Below are positions 36,088-43,442 of a DNA stretch of 64,000 nt, in pieces; within the stretch, counting starts at the first letter, position 1, and each line of letters opens with the position of its first letter. Position numbers and translations under genes: made by a program. The DNA is from Legionella_A sp963772805 (GTDB lineage Bacteria > Pseudomonadota > Gammaproteobacteria > Legionellales > Legionellaceae): NCBI GenBank assembly GCA_963772805.1, contig CAVYYU010000008.1, positions 930,001 through 994,000 on the forward strand. Direction: 5' to 3'. Under the pieces are notes generated by a model that made no database searches, was not told the origin of the DNA, and saw only the letters and a list, made by a program, of their open reading frames with translations.

Positions 36088-36705
36088 ATGTCACGCAAGT
36101 CAAAAACAGAAGAACAAAACAAAAGAGATAATGACAAAAACTTTGAACTTGCTCGCCTAGAAGCGGAAAAATTACGCAGACAGCAGGAACTCAACGCGCA
36201 AGAAACCAAACCATTGCTTAAACATGAGGTTAATATAAAACCTCAATCACCCCAAGATAATCATTGGCGTGACGTTATTAAAAATTACAAGAAGAAATTC
36301 CCAGAACTTGAAATCGCTAAAGATGGCACACTGACGTTCCCTGATCGTAAATCTGCTGAACAATTTTTTACGGAGCAGGCAAAAAACCACGAATTTCTCG
36401 CAACCTGGGTGGTCGATGGCAAGATGCAGGATGACCACTTTTACTCATGCGGCAACGGTAAATTATATGTAGGCAGCTTTGCTGAAATTCTTGCTACATT
36501 AAATCAAGACCTCAAAGCAGAAACGGATACTAAAATGAAAAATAAACTGACGCATGGTATCGCGCACCTTAAAAGTTTCATGCCACAAGAAGCAAATCCA
36601 GCATTTGAAATGCGTAGTAAATTGCAAGAATCAAAAAGAGGTACGGAATCGGATACCCCTGAAGAAACACCCTCCCCTAAGAAAACAACTCAACACAAAC
36701 GTTAA
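36088..36705 (+). CDS. Unknown protein inserted within the ccm cluster (possible effector)
   Basis: 205 residues from the ATG at 36088, which has GGAG 10 bases upstream; a longer frame upstream (from 35986) has no ribosome site. The protein has no signal peptide or membrane helix. It starts with a charged helical stretch (SRKSKTEEQNKRDNDKNFELARLEAEKLRRQQEL), then a compact part at about 50-130 with FPDRKSAEQFFTEQAKNHEFL and YSCGNGKLYVGSFAEIL. It ends in a disordered Glu/Thr/Ser/Pro tail with a basic tip. Such hydrophilic proteins with charged C-terminal tails are common among Dot/Icm effectors. I do not recognise a family. Confidence 0.7.
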   Translation: MSRKSKTEEQNKRDNDKNFELARLEAEKLRRQQELNAQETKPLLKHEVNIKPQSPQDNHWRDVIKNYKKKFPELEIAKDGTLTFPDRKSAEQFFTEQAKNHEFLATWVVDGKMQDDHFYSCGNGKLYVGSFAEILATLNQDLKAETDTKMKNKLTHGIAHLKSFMPQEANPAFEMRSKLQESKRGTESDTPEETPSPKKTTQHKR

Positions 36706-36733
36706 CGTACAGCGACGCTAATTTCTATTTTTC

Positions 36734-36766
36734 AAAAAAAGGGTTCTTGCAAGAAGAGCCCTTTTT
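36734..36766 (+). terminator. Intrinsic terminator between the unknown gene and ccmB
   Basis: AAAAAGGG and CCCTTTTT arms surround an inner TTCTTGCAAGAA palindrome. It lies between convergent genes and is symmetrical, so it could serve both. Confidence 0.8.
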
Positions 36767-36782
36767 AGCGTTTTATCCAGTG

Positions 36783-37463
36783 CTACTCAACTAGACTAAT
36801 ACGAATCACCCCAGCTATAGCAAACGGCAAGAAACCCGCCGCCAACAAGGAGATTGCCAATAACAAGGCCAAATGCCCCTGCACTGCAAATCCCTGCATT
36901 GCAGCGATGATCGCACCGCTGCCGAAGATCATCACGGGTATCGTCAACGGCAGCAGAATAAGCGCCATTAACACGCCCTTCTGTTTTAGCCCTGTACTGA
37001 ATGCCGCCGCCAACGCGCAGAGAAAGAGGATTGCTGGTGACCCACATATGAGACTAAGCATCAAAATAACAGTTTCATAGCCGTTCAGTGCAAAGAGAAT
37101 AGCTACTATTGGCGAGAGAATGAGCATAGGCAGCATGTTAAGTAGCCAATGCATCACTATTTTTGCCGCCACAAACAGGCTGACTGGGTAGCCTGACACC
37201 AGCCATTGCTCAATGATGCCATCATCGTAATCTTGCTGAAACAAACGCTCTGCGGACAACAACATAGCCAATAACATCGCGATCCATACCAACCCAGGTG
37301 CTATGGTGCGCAACAACGCTGGCTCAGGGGGCATGGTCAGCGGGAAAAAAACCATGATCATTAAAAAAAAGAGGCATGAATTGATAATTAAACGCAGCTG
37401 TCGCAAGTGCAGGAGTGCCTCTCTTTGCAATTGCAGTTTGACGACGGTTAGCAGATTTATCAC
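36783..37463 (-). CDS. ccmB: Heme exporter permease CcmB
   Basis: 226 residues from a GTG at 37463, which overlaps the ccmA stop (GTGA) and has CAGGAG 8 bases upstream. Longer frames reaching into ccmA are not credible. Six membrane helices; conserved LLSAERLFQQDYDDGIIEQWLVSG and PLTIPVMIFGSGA segments identify CcmB. With CcmA and CcmC it forms the ABC complex that frees heme-loaded CcmE. Confidence 0.95.
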   Translation of the reverse strand: MINLLTVVKLQLQREALLHLRQLRLIINSCLFFLMIMVFFPLTMPPEPALLRTIAPGLVWIAMLLAMLLSAERLFQQDYDDGIIEQWLVSGYPVSLFVAAKIVMHWLLNMLPMLILSPIVAILFALNGYETVILMLSLICGSPAILFLCALAAAFSTGLKQKGVLMALILLPLTIPVMIFGSGAIIAAMQGFAVQGHLALLLAISLLAAGFLPFAIAGVIRISLVE

Positions 37464-38062
37464 AAACAATACTCCTGATAATCTCCATCGTTTAATGGCA
37501 AATTCTGATGCGAAGTCAAAATCACTTGGCCCTTTTTCGCCAGATGATCGGCAAGGCATTGCATTAACAGGGTAACGGCTTCTGTATCAAGGGCAACCAA
37601 AGGTTCATCTAAAAGCCATAGAGGCGCATCAGACATCAATAAACGCATCAACCCTACGCGCCGCCGTTGCCCCACGGACAACAAGCCACAAGGCATGTCC
37701 GCTAAATCGCTTAATGAAAATAGCGCCAATAATGCATCTATAGACAAGGCGCTTCGATGGCGCTGGAGATCAAAACGGCAATTTTCACGTACAGTCAGCA
37801 ACAGACTGACCCCGGGTTTGTGTCCCACATAACAGATATTGCGCTGATAAGTCGCAAGATCGGCCGCTATCGGTGTTCCTTGGTAGCGAATCTCACCCTG
37901 GCTTGGATGCAGTAAACCCGCCAGCAGTTTTAATAAAGTCGTCTTCCCCGCCCCATTAGCACCGCGCAAATGTAGAAGAGACCCTTTATCCAATGAAAAC
38001 TGCACGCCTTGCAGCAGCGGTTTTTCTGCGTAGTCAAAATTTAGATTAATTACGTCAAGCAT
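37460..38062 (-). CDS. ccmA: Heme exporter ATPase CcmA
   Basis: 200 residues. Walker A GANGAGKTT, signature LLSVGQRRRVGLMRLL (a CcmA variant of LSxGQ), Walker B LWLLDEPLVALD and H-loop LTSHQN are all present. It energises release of holo-CcmE. First gene of the ccm set, divergent from the AAA-ATPase gene. Confidence 0.95.
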   Translation of the reverse strand: MLDVINLNFDYAEKPLLQGVQFSLDKGSLLHLRGANGAGKTTLLKLLAGLLHPSQGEIRYQGTPIAADLATYQRNICYVGHKPGVSLLLTVRENCRFDLQRHRSALSIDALLALFSLSDLADMPCGLLSVGQRRRVGLMRLLMSDAPLWLLDEPLVALDTEAVTLLMQCLADHLAKKGQVILTSHQNLPLNDGDYQEYCL

Positions 38063-38154
38063 AAGTAGTTTGATGTTTGAAAAAGAGGAGACTATCGATA
38101 ATTAGATTGTCTTACAAGCATCACACCTTAACAACCGACCATTTTACATGTTTA

Positions 38155-38219
38155 CTCAACAAAACAGACGGTTGTTTTATTGACTTGCTCAACAAAACAA
38201 CCGTCTGTTTTATTGACTT
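38155..38219 (+). repeat. Paired 32-bp repeats with inverted 6-bp core
   Basis: Unit A (38155-38186) and unit B (38188-38219) are identical except for a central hexamer, which is GACGGT in A and ACCGTC in B, exact reverse complements. In both units the hexamer is flanked by AAAACA and TGTTTT, themselves an inverted pair. So the units are direct repeats outside and inverted inside, and A with B also forms an 18-bp inverted repeat (AAAACAGACGGTTGTTTT). Unit B ends in the -35 box of the downstream promoter. Confidence 0.93.
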
Positions 38220-38240
38220 AACTATATTAGGGCTTATAAT
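38213..38240 (+). promoter_or_regulatory. Promoter of the AAA/DUF4143 ATPase gene
   Basis: TTGACT (38213-38218) and TATAAT (38235-38240) are separated by 16 bases, a near-consensus sigma-70 promoter. The -35 box is the tail of the 32-bp repeat unit B, so anything bound to the repeats would control this promoter. The start codon lies 32 bases downstream. Confidence 0.75.
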
Positions 38241-38271
38241 TTAGTATGTTATCCATGAAAGCACTATTCAT

Positions 38272-39645
38272 ATGAAAAGAACTTTATTAGCTTATCTGAA
38301 TACTTGGCTGAGTTCACCAGACCGAAAACCTTTGGTCATTCGAGGTGCAAGGCAGGTTGGTAAGACATGGCTGGTTAGACATCTTGCTGAGAAATCAGGA
38401 AAGCAATTAATCGAACTTAATTTCGAAAAACAACCATCCTACGCCAGTCTGTTTGATTCTAATGATCCAGCGCAAATCTTATTAAATTTAAGTACGATAT
38501 TAAACCAAAAAATTGATCCTGAAAATTGTTTATTGTTCCTGGACGAGATACAAGGGACGCCACAATTATTTGGAAAACTCCGGTGGTTTGCTGAAGATTT
38601 ACCCGAATTACCCGTTATTGCAGCCGGTTCTTTATTAGAATTTGTATTAGCACAACATTCTTTTAGTATGCCCGTGGGTCGAATCAGTTATATGCATTTA
38701 GAGCCGTTGTCATTTGAAGAATTTTTATTAGCAAATAATAAACAGTCTCTTTATGATTATTTGGCGAATTACGATTTGAGCATCGAAATTCCCGCTGCAA
38801 TCCATGAACTATTAACCACTTTATCTAAAGAATACCTGCTTATTGGTGGTTTACCGGCAGTAGTCTCTAATTGGAGTATGGAGCGGTCACTAAGCAGGGT
38901 TAGCCAGATCCAAAATGATTTATTGGCGACTTACCGCGATGATTTCTCTAAATACAAAGGTCGCATATCAACAGAACGATTAGATGAAGTCATGTCAACC
39001 ATTCCAAGGATGCTTGGCCAAAAATTTGTATTTAGTAAAGTTAATCAAGCCGTGCAAGCCGCTACAATTAAGCAAATATTGGATCTGTTAGAAAAGGCTC
39101 GTATTTGTCATCGCGTACAAAGCAGTTCAGCAAATGGCGTTCCTCTAGCAGCTGAAATTAAAGAAAAATATTTTAAAGAAATTTTCATGGATATTGGTTT
39201 ATGCAGCACAGCGCTTGGTCTTAATTTAAATCAAATCAAGTCAGCAGATGAAATTATTATGATTAATAACGGCGCCGTGGCAGAACAGGTTGTTGGCCAA
39301 CTATTAAGAACCATCTCCCCTCCCTATATTGAACCCACTTTGTATTGTTGGCATCGGGAAGAAATCGGATCGAATGCTGAAATTGATTATATCATCCAGC
39401 ATGGTAATAAAATAATACCCATCGAGGTTAAAGCCGGCACTACAGGAAGCTTAAAGTCATTGCATGTTTTTATGGGATTAAAAAAACTTCCAATGGCTAT
39501 GCGAATTAACTCCGATATTCCAAGTAAAATCAATGTGGCAGTGAAAGATAACTTAGGAAATCCGGTAAAATATTTATTTATATCCATTCCATTTTATTTG
39601 ATTGGGCAGATACACCGGTTGCTTGATTTGGAGGCGATCAAATGA
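38272..39645 (+). CDS. AAA family ATPase with DUF4143 domain
   Basis: 457 residues. The N-terminal AAA_14 domain has Walker A GARQVGKTWLVRHL (25-38), Walker B CLLFLDEIQ (about 92-100) and a sensor-like VIAAGSLLEF. The C-terminal DUF4143 part ends in a PD-(D/E)XK-like block, NAEIDYIIQ...IIPIEVKAG, which may be a nuclease-type fold. Family members are widespread, patchily distributed and of unproved function; links to toxin or defence systems have been suggested. It is followed convergently by a higBA pair. Confidence 0.88.
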   Translation: MKRTLLAYLNTWLSSPDRKPLVIRGARQVGKTWLVRHLAEKSGKQLIELNFEKQPSYASLFDSNDPAQILLNLSTILNQKIDPENCLLFLDEIQGTPQLFGKLRWFAEDLPELPVIAAGSLLEFVLAQHSFSMPVGRISYMHLEPLSFEEFLLANNKQSLYDYLANYDLSIEIPAAIHELLTTLSKEYLLIGGLPAVVSNWSMERSLSRVSQIQNDLLATYRDDFSKYKGRISTERLDEVMSTIPRMLGQKFVFSKVNQAVQAATIKQILDLLEKARICHRVQSSSANGVPLAAEIKEKYFKEIFMDIGLCSTALGLNLNQIKSADEIIMINNGAVAEQVVGQLLRTISPPYIEPTLYCWHREEIGSNAEIDYIIQHGNKIIPIEVKAGTTGSLKSLHVFMGLKKLPMAMRINSDIPSKINVAVKDNLGNPVKYLFISIPFYLIGQIHRLLDLEAIK

Positions 39646-39658
39646 GATTTTTGCTACG

Positions 39659-40021
39659 CTATAAATATCGCTGCTCTTCAATTAAACTTTCATAAGGTAT
39701 ATGCAACTCCTTATGAAGCTTAACAATCTGTGGCAAAGTCAAACTACGTTTCCTATTCAAAACATCGCTTACTCGGCTTCTGGGGCCAAGAAAAGGCTCC
39801 AAATCTTTTCTGCTTAAGTGCATTTGATCCATTAAAAATAAAATCGCATCTACCGGATCAGATGGAGGCATTGGATAATGTTTATTTTCATACCCTTCTA
39901 CTAAAACAAGTAAGATATCAAGCTCATCACCTTCCGTTGTATCTTCTTTTGCACCCCAAAGTGCCTCAATACGTTTTAAGGCTTGCTGATAATCAGTTTC
40001 ATTATGAATAGGCTTAATCAT
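39659..40021 (-). CDS. higA: HigA-type antitoxin (helix-turn-helix)
   Basis: 120 residues. The C-terminal half is an XRE-like helix-turn-helix (MHLSRKDLEPFLGPRSRVSDVLNRKRSLTLPQIVKLHKEL). The N-terminal part (DYQQALKRIEALWGAKEDTTEGDELDILLVLVEGYE) is the HigA-family toxin-binding region. Second gene of the pair, overlapping higB by 8 bases. It should neutralise HigB and repress the promoter at 40327-40355. Confidence 0.92.
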   Translation of the reverse strand: MIKPIHNETDYQQALKRIEALWGAKEDTTEGDELDILLVLVEGYENKHYPMPPSDPVDAILFLMDQMHLSRKDLEPFLGPRSRVSDVLNRKRSLTLPQIVKLHKELHIPYESLIEEQRYL

Positions 40022-40325
40022 TTAGTTCTACCTCTGCAGCATTAATTCGATCATATTCCTTATGAGAGCCTACAAACTTTATAAACATCACCATTCTAGG
40101 GTAATCAATAGCGCAAATAATTCGATATTCATTACCCTTAACATTGAAAACGGCTCGTTCGTTAGCAATGAATGAGGCATTCCGCAGCATGTTCTTGATA
40201 TCTTGAGGGGTTCGCCAGTTTTGTTTTAAACAAAAATGATACCACTCATTCAAGTATGGCTGAGACTGCTCATTGCCGGATTTCTCCCAATATTTCTTCA
40301 ATTGGCTCTTTGCTATTATTCTCAT
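40014..40325 (-). CDS. higB: HigB-type mRNA interferase toxin
   Basis: 103 residues, RelE/HigB fold (HigB_toxin family; MRIIAKSQLKKYWEK...AEPYLNEWYH-like start, here QPYLNEWYHF). The conserved end ...YRIICAIDYPRMVMFIKFVGSHKEYDRINA contains the usual basic and His residues of ribosome-dependent RNases. Toxin-first order is typical of hig loci. It seems intact. Confidence 0.92.
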   Translation of the reverse strand: MRIIAKSQLKKYWEKSGNEQSQPYLNEWYHFCLKQNWRTPQDIKNMLRNASFIANERAVFNVKGNEYRIICAIDYPRMVMFIKFVGSHKEYDRINAAEVELND

Positions 40326-40326
40326 A

Positions 40327-40355
40327 AGTATATGTTACCAAAATGGTAGCGTCAA
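40327..40355 (-). promoter_or_regulatory. higBA promoter with internal operator
   Basis: On the minus strand, TTGACG (40350-40355) and TATACT (40327-40332) are separated by 17 bases. Inside the spacer is the palindrome TACCA-AAA-TGGTA (40336-40348). Placement between the boxes is ideal for repression by the HigA or HigBA complex. The start codon lies only 2 bases after the -10 box, so the mRNA would be nearly leaderless, with transcription starting inside the first codons unless a second promoter exists. Confidence 0.75.
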
Positions 40356-40806
40356 GGAAGTTAAGATTAAATTATTGGAGATTTTCTCGAAATGAATCTC
40401 TCAATACCAAAAAGTGTAATCAACTTCATCAATTATTTTCAATAGAACCCGGGCCCGATTCCCCACCTAAACCAACTAAAACGGTATGATTTCCATCGCG
40501 TAAAAAGCTTTATAGCACTTACCATTTACACAAGTATTCCAAGGAGTGTTACCAATATACCCAATGCCATTGTTGTTTTGATAAACAAGATCTTCGGCGC
40601 CGTAATAATCCATGTAATATCGTGTTTGTTTCCCTTGCGAATAGCTGCCCAAGGTAACATTTCATTATCTTTAGCAATACGGACGCTGCCATTTGAACAA
40701 TGATAAAATTGATTATCAATGACTATCAGCTCACCATCCAATGCATTGAAAGTTCATAATCCAATGTTACCGTGCTTTCTTAGTTCACTTATGGATAAAC
40801 AACCAT
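40356..40806. other. Intergenic stretch left of the ISAs1 element
   Basis: Apart from the doubtful small frame at 40526-40741, I see no gene or notable structure. Confidence 0.35.
40526..40741 (-). CDS. Doubtful small membrane protein
   Basis: 71 residues, hydrophilic first part (MDGELIVIDNQFYHCSNGSVRI) and a C-terminal membrane helix (MALGILVTLLGILV). There is no good ribosome site before the ATG. It could be a fragment of a larger gene decayed near the insertion site. I do not recognise it. Confidence 0.3.
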   Translation of the reverse strand: MDGELIVIDNQFYHCSNGSVRIAKDNEMLPWAAIRKGNKHDITWIITAPKILFIKTTMALGILVTLLGILV

Positions 40807-40816
40807 CGTAGCACCC

Positions 40817-42035
40817 CAGGGCAAGATCACCAAAATCTTTTAAATAGCAGCGAGCTATGATCAAATAGCCACATTTTATAAAATGAGGCTATTTGAATGT
40901 CTAATGGTTTAGTAGAGTATTTTGGTGATTTACCCGATCCACGTGTAAGAGGCCGGACAGATTACCCACTAATAGAGATTGTATTTCTCTGTATCAGCGC
41001 AATTGTTTCTGGATTTGACGGCTGGGAAGCCATAGAAGATTTTGGACATGGTAAATTGGATTGGCTGAGAAAATTTTTGCCTTACGAAAATGGTATACCT
41101 CGTCATGATACGGTTGCTCGAGTGATGTCTTGTTTATCACCAAAAGCACTTCAATCCTGTTTTATAAGCTGGGTTCAATCGATAGCTAAAATAACAGATG
41201 GAGAAATCGTAGCCATTGATGGAAAACAAGCCCGTCGCTCTTACGATAAAAAGAATCGTAAAGCAGCGATCCATATGGTTAGTGCATGGGCTTGCCAAAA
41301 TGGCGTGGTTTTAGGGCAGCAAAAAACAGATACAAAATCTAATGAGATAACGGCAATCCCGCAGTTGCTTGATATTCTGGAACTAAAAGGATGTATTGTT
41401 ACTATTGATGCAATGGGATGCCAACGCGATATTGCAAAAAAAATACGTGAATGCGAAGCCGATTATGTTTTAGCACTCAAAGGGAATCAAAGCGAACTAC
41501 AAGAGATGGTGAGCGATTTTTTTTCAACAGCGATTAAAAAAAATTTTGCGGCTGTTGAGCACTCTAGAGCTGAAGAAAATGATTATGGTCATGGACGAAT
41601 TGAATCAAGAGTTTGTTATGCTATTCCTTTACCTGATTACCTTAAAGATTTTCGCAAAGAGTGGGCTGATTTAAAAAGTTTGATTTGCATTATATCTTCT
41701 CGTGACATTAATAATGTTGTTACTCAGGAAAAACGTTATTATATTAGCTCACTTGAGGCTAATGCGCCTAAAATCAACCATGCAATCCGATGTCATTGGC
41801 ACGTTGAAAATTCCTTGCATTGGGTTATGGATGTTACGTTTAAAGAAGATGACTCAAGAATTAGACGGGGAGTGGCTGCAGAGAACATGAGTGTTATGCG
41901 ACACCTTGCGTTGAATTTGATAAGAAAAGAGTCGGAATCAAAGTTTTCAGTTCCTCGAAAAAGACGAAAAGCGAGTCTTTATGACGAATATAGGGAAAAG
42001 GTGTTAGGAATTTGAACTTTGACGCTCTTGCCCTG
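40817..42035 (+). mobile_element. ISAs1-family insertion sequence, complete
   Basis: 1219 bases. Ends are imperfect inverted repeats: left CAGGGCAAGATCACCAAA against right (reverse complement) CAGGGCAAGAGCGTCAAA. The 10-base direct repeat CGTAGCACCC flanks it at 40807-40816 and 42036-42045, so the insertion is simple and probably recent. One transposase gene fills it. Confidence 0.95.
40897..42015 (+). CDS. ISAs1-family transposase
   Basis: 372 residues, DDE enzyme. The N-terminal DDE_Tnp_1-associated domain (FGDLPDPRVRGRTDYPLIEIVFLCISAIVSGFDGWEAIEDFG) is followed by the catalytic core: IVAIDGKQARRS (first Asp), VTIDAMGCQRDIAKKI (second Asp) and CHWHVENSLHWVMDVTFKEDDSR (Glu with the second region). 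It is full length and uninterrupted. Confidence 0.94.
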   Translation: MSNGLVEYFGDLPDPRVRGRTDYPLIEIVFLCISAIVSGFDGWEAIEDFGHGKLDWLRKFLPYENGIPRHDTVARVMSCLSPKALQSCFISWVQSIAKITDGEIVAIDGKQARRSYDKKNRKAAIHMVSAWACQNGVVLGQQKTDTKSNEITAIPQLLDILELKGCIVTIDAMGCQRDIAKKIRECEADYVLALKGNQSELQEMVSDFFSTAIKKNFAAVEHSRAEENDYGHGRIESRVCYAIPLPDYLKDFRKEWADLKSLICIISSRDINNVVTQEKRYYISSLEANAPKINHAIRCHWHVENSLHWVMDVTFKEDDSRIRRGVAAENMSVMRHLALNLIRKESESKFSVPRKRRKASLYDEYREKVLGI

Positions 42036-42113
42036 CGTAGCACCCATTTGATAGAGCTAAAAAATGTGAATACTGATATAGTACAGGCATTGTAATCCCT
42101 ATCAATTGATATG

Positions 42114-43442
42114 TTAGTCGCGCCGCTTCAATCTCGGCAACAAATAGGCAAGATACCGTTTCATCCCCGCCGCCAAGGTGTTAAATTTTTCTAAAAATGA
42201 ATGTTTTGGATCAAGGAGTAGCGTTAAAAAATTACGAACAATAAAACCAAACTCTGTATAAAAACAACGAAATTGATTAAGGAGCCGGTATTTTTGTGTT
42301 TTCTCATCAATATCCTTACATATTGCAGATTCTGAGCCTGCAGTTTTACCAAGCTTTATTTCTTTTAATAACTCACTAGAAACCAATTGTGAGAACACAT
42401 GCTGCGAATACAAATCTGACTCAATTAGATCTGAATACGCCCTGTCAGCTATTGATTGTAAGTAATCGTGATCTCTTAATTTTAAAATCACGTCATCAAT
42501 ATTAGAAAAATCTTTTTCCAACACAATGTAATGTAAATCCGGCTTGCAAACGCCACTATAAAATCCGGGAAACATGATCATCGGTGTTTTAGTAGCAGCA
42601 GCCTCAAACACCCTTGGTGAAATTGCATTATAAAGAATCTTGCCATCAAACGGTTTTAATACATGCTCATAGACAGATTCAAAATCGGCATTTTTATGTT
42701 TGCCGAGGTACTGATTCGTTTTATGCCTGACGGTGTCATCAAAATCCCAAATACTGGCTCCACTTTCCGTACCCAGTACTGCTCTGGAATTCGCCAGTAA
42801 TTGAAACCAGGCTTCACCATACAATCTGTCAGATTCTTCCAGGCTAATATCAAGTTTCAACCCCTGCCTTACTGCGGGCTTTACAAACTCGGTCGCAATA
42901 AATTCTTTCTCATGCGCCAACGCTCCCAACCAATACTCACATCGTCTGCCACGATAGGAAACGTCGATTCCTCTTGCATGAACGGGTAAAGAAACAATCG
43001 ATTTCATATAATCTTGAACATACCCGGTTAACACGGTCACTTTCTTTAATCGCGATAGGCGTGAGTCAGGATAGGCAATATCGATATTTTGTTTGTTCAC
43101 CAACGTAAATAATAAATGGAACCCAAGGGCTGCGATGAACGCCTGCACCTGATTCACTTTTTGATATTCATCCTGCAAAAAGAGGAATTTAGCTCCTTGG
43201 AAATCAGCTATTTTTGCTTTTAATGATTTGGACAAATAGTAGTTATTGTACGGTTTAACCGAATAGTGCAGACCAACGGCATCAAACAAAGCAAAATCAA
43301 ATTTATCAATGGTCTTACAGACTAGTGGATTAACGATATGCCAATTAATGTCATCGCTGGTCGTAATCGCTTGGATATGATCCGTTACTGCTTTGGTGTG
43401 ATGAGTAGTGTCGGCCAAAAAAAGAATGTTAGGCTTATTCAT
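42114..43442 (-). CDS. Glycosyltransferase-like protein, paralogue A
   Basis: 442 residues. Shares a chain of motifs with the next two genes upstream: HYSVKPYNNYYLS, FLFLQDEYQKV, YPDSRLSRLKKV, LTGYV, YRGRRCEYWLGALAHEK, GTESGASIWDFDD, and a C-terminal ISPRVFEAAATKTPMIMFPGFYSGVCKPDLHYIVLEKDFSNIDDVI. The last block resembles the sugar-nucleotide half of GT-B enzymes (Glyco_trans_1_2-like). So a GT-B glycosyltransferase adding a sugar to the surface polysaccharide is likely. The basic C-terminus may touch the membrane. Its ATG overlaps the previous stop (ATGA), and it is last in the operon. Confidence 0.75.
   Translation of the reverse strand: MNKPNILFLADTTHHTKAVTDHIQAITTSDDINWHIVNPLVCKTIDKFDFALFDAVGLHYSVKPYNNYYLSKSLKAKIADFQGAKFLFLQDEYQKVNQVQAFIAALGFHLLFTLVNKQNIDIAYPDSRLSRLKKVTVLTGYVQDYMKSIVSLPVHARGIDVSYRGRRCEYWLGALAHEKEFIATEFVKPAVRQGLKLDISLEESDRLYGEAWFQLLANSRAVLGTESGASIWDFDDTVRHKTNQYLGKHKNADFESVYEHVLKPFDGKILYNAISPRVFEAAATKTPMIMFPGFYSGVCKPDLHYIVLEKDFSNIDDVILKLRDHDYLQSIADRAYSDLIESDLYSQHVFSQLVSSELLKEIKLGKTAGSESAICKDIDEKTQKYRLLNQFRCFYTEFGFIVRNFLTLLLDPKHSFLEKFNTLAAGMKRYLAYLLPRLKRRD

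Noticed and set aside
38155..38219. CRISPR-like repeat pair
   Set aside because: Only two units with a one-base gap, no spacers and no cas genes.
40526..40741. Antitoxin or IS accessory gene
   Set aside because: The 71-residue frame has a membrane helix and no DNA-binding or toxin motif. It is kept only as a doubtful small gene.
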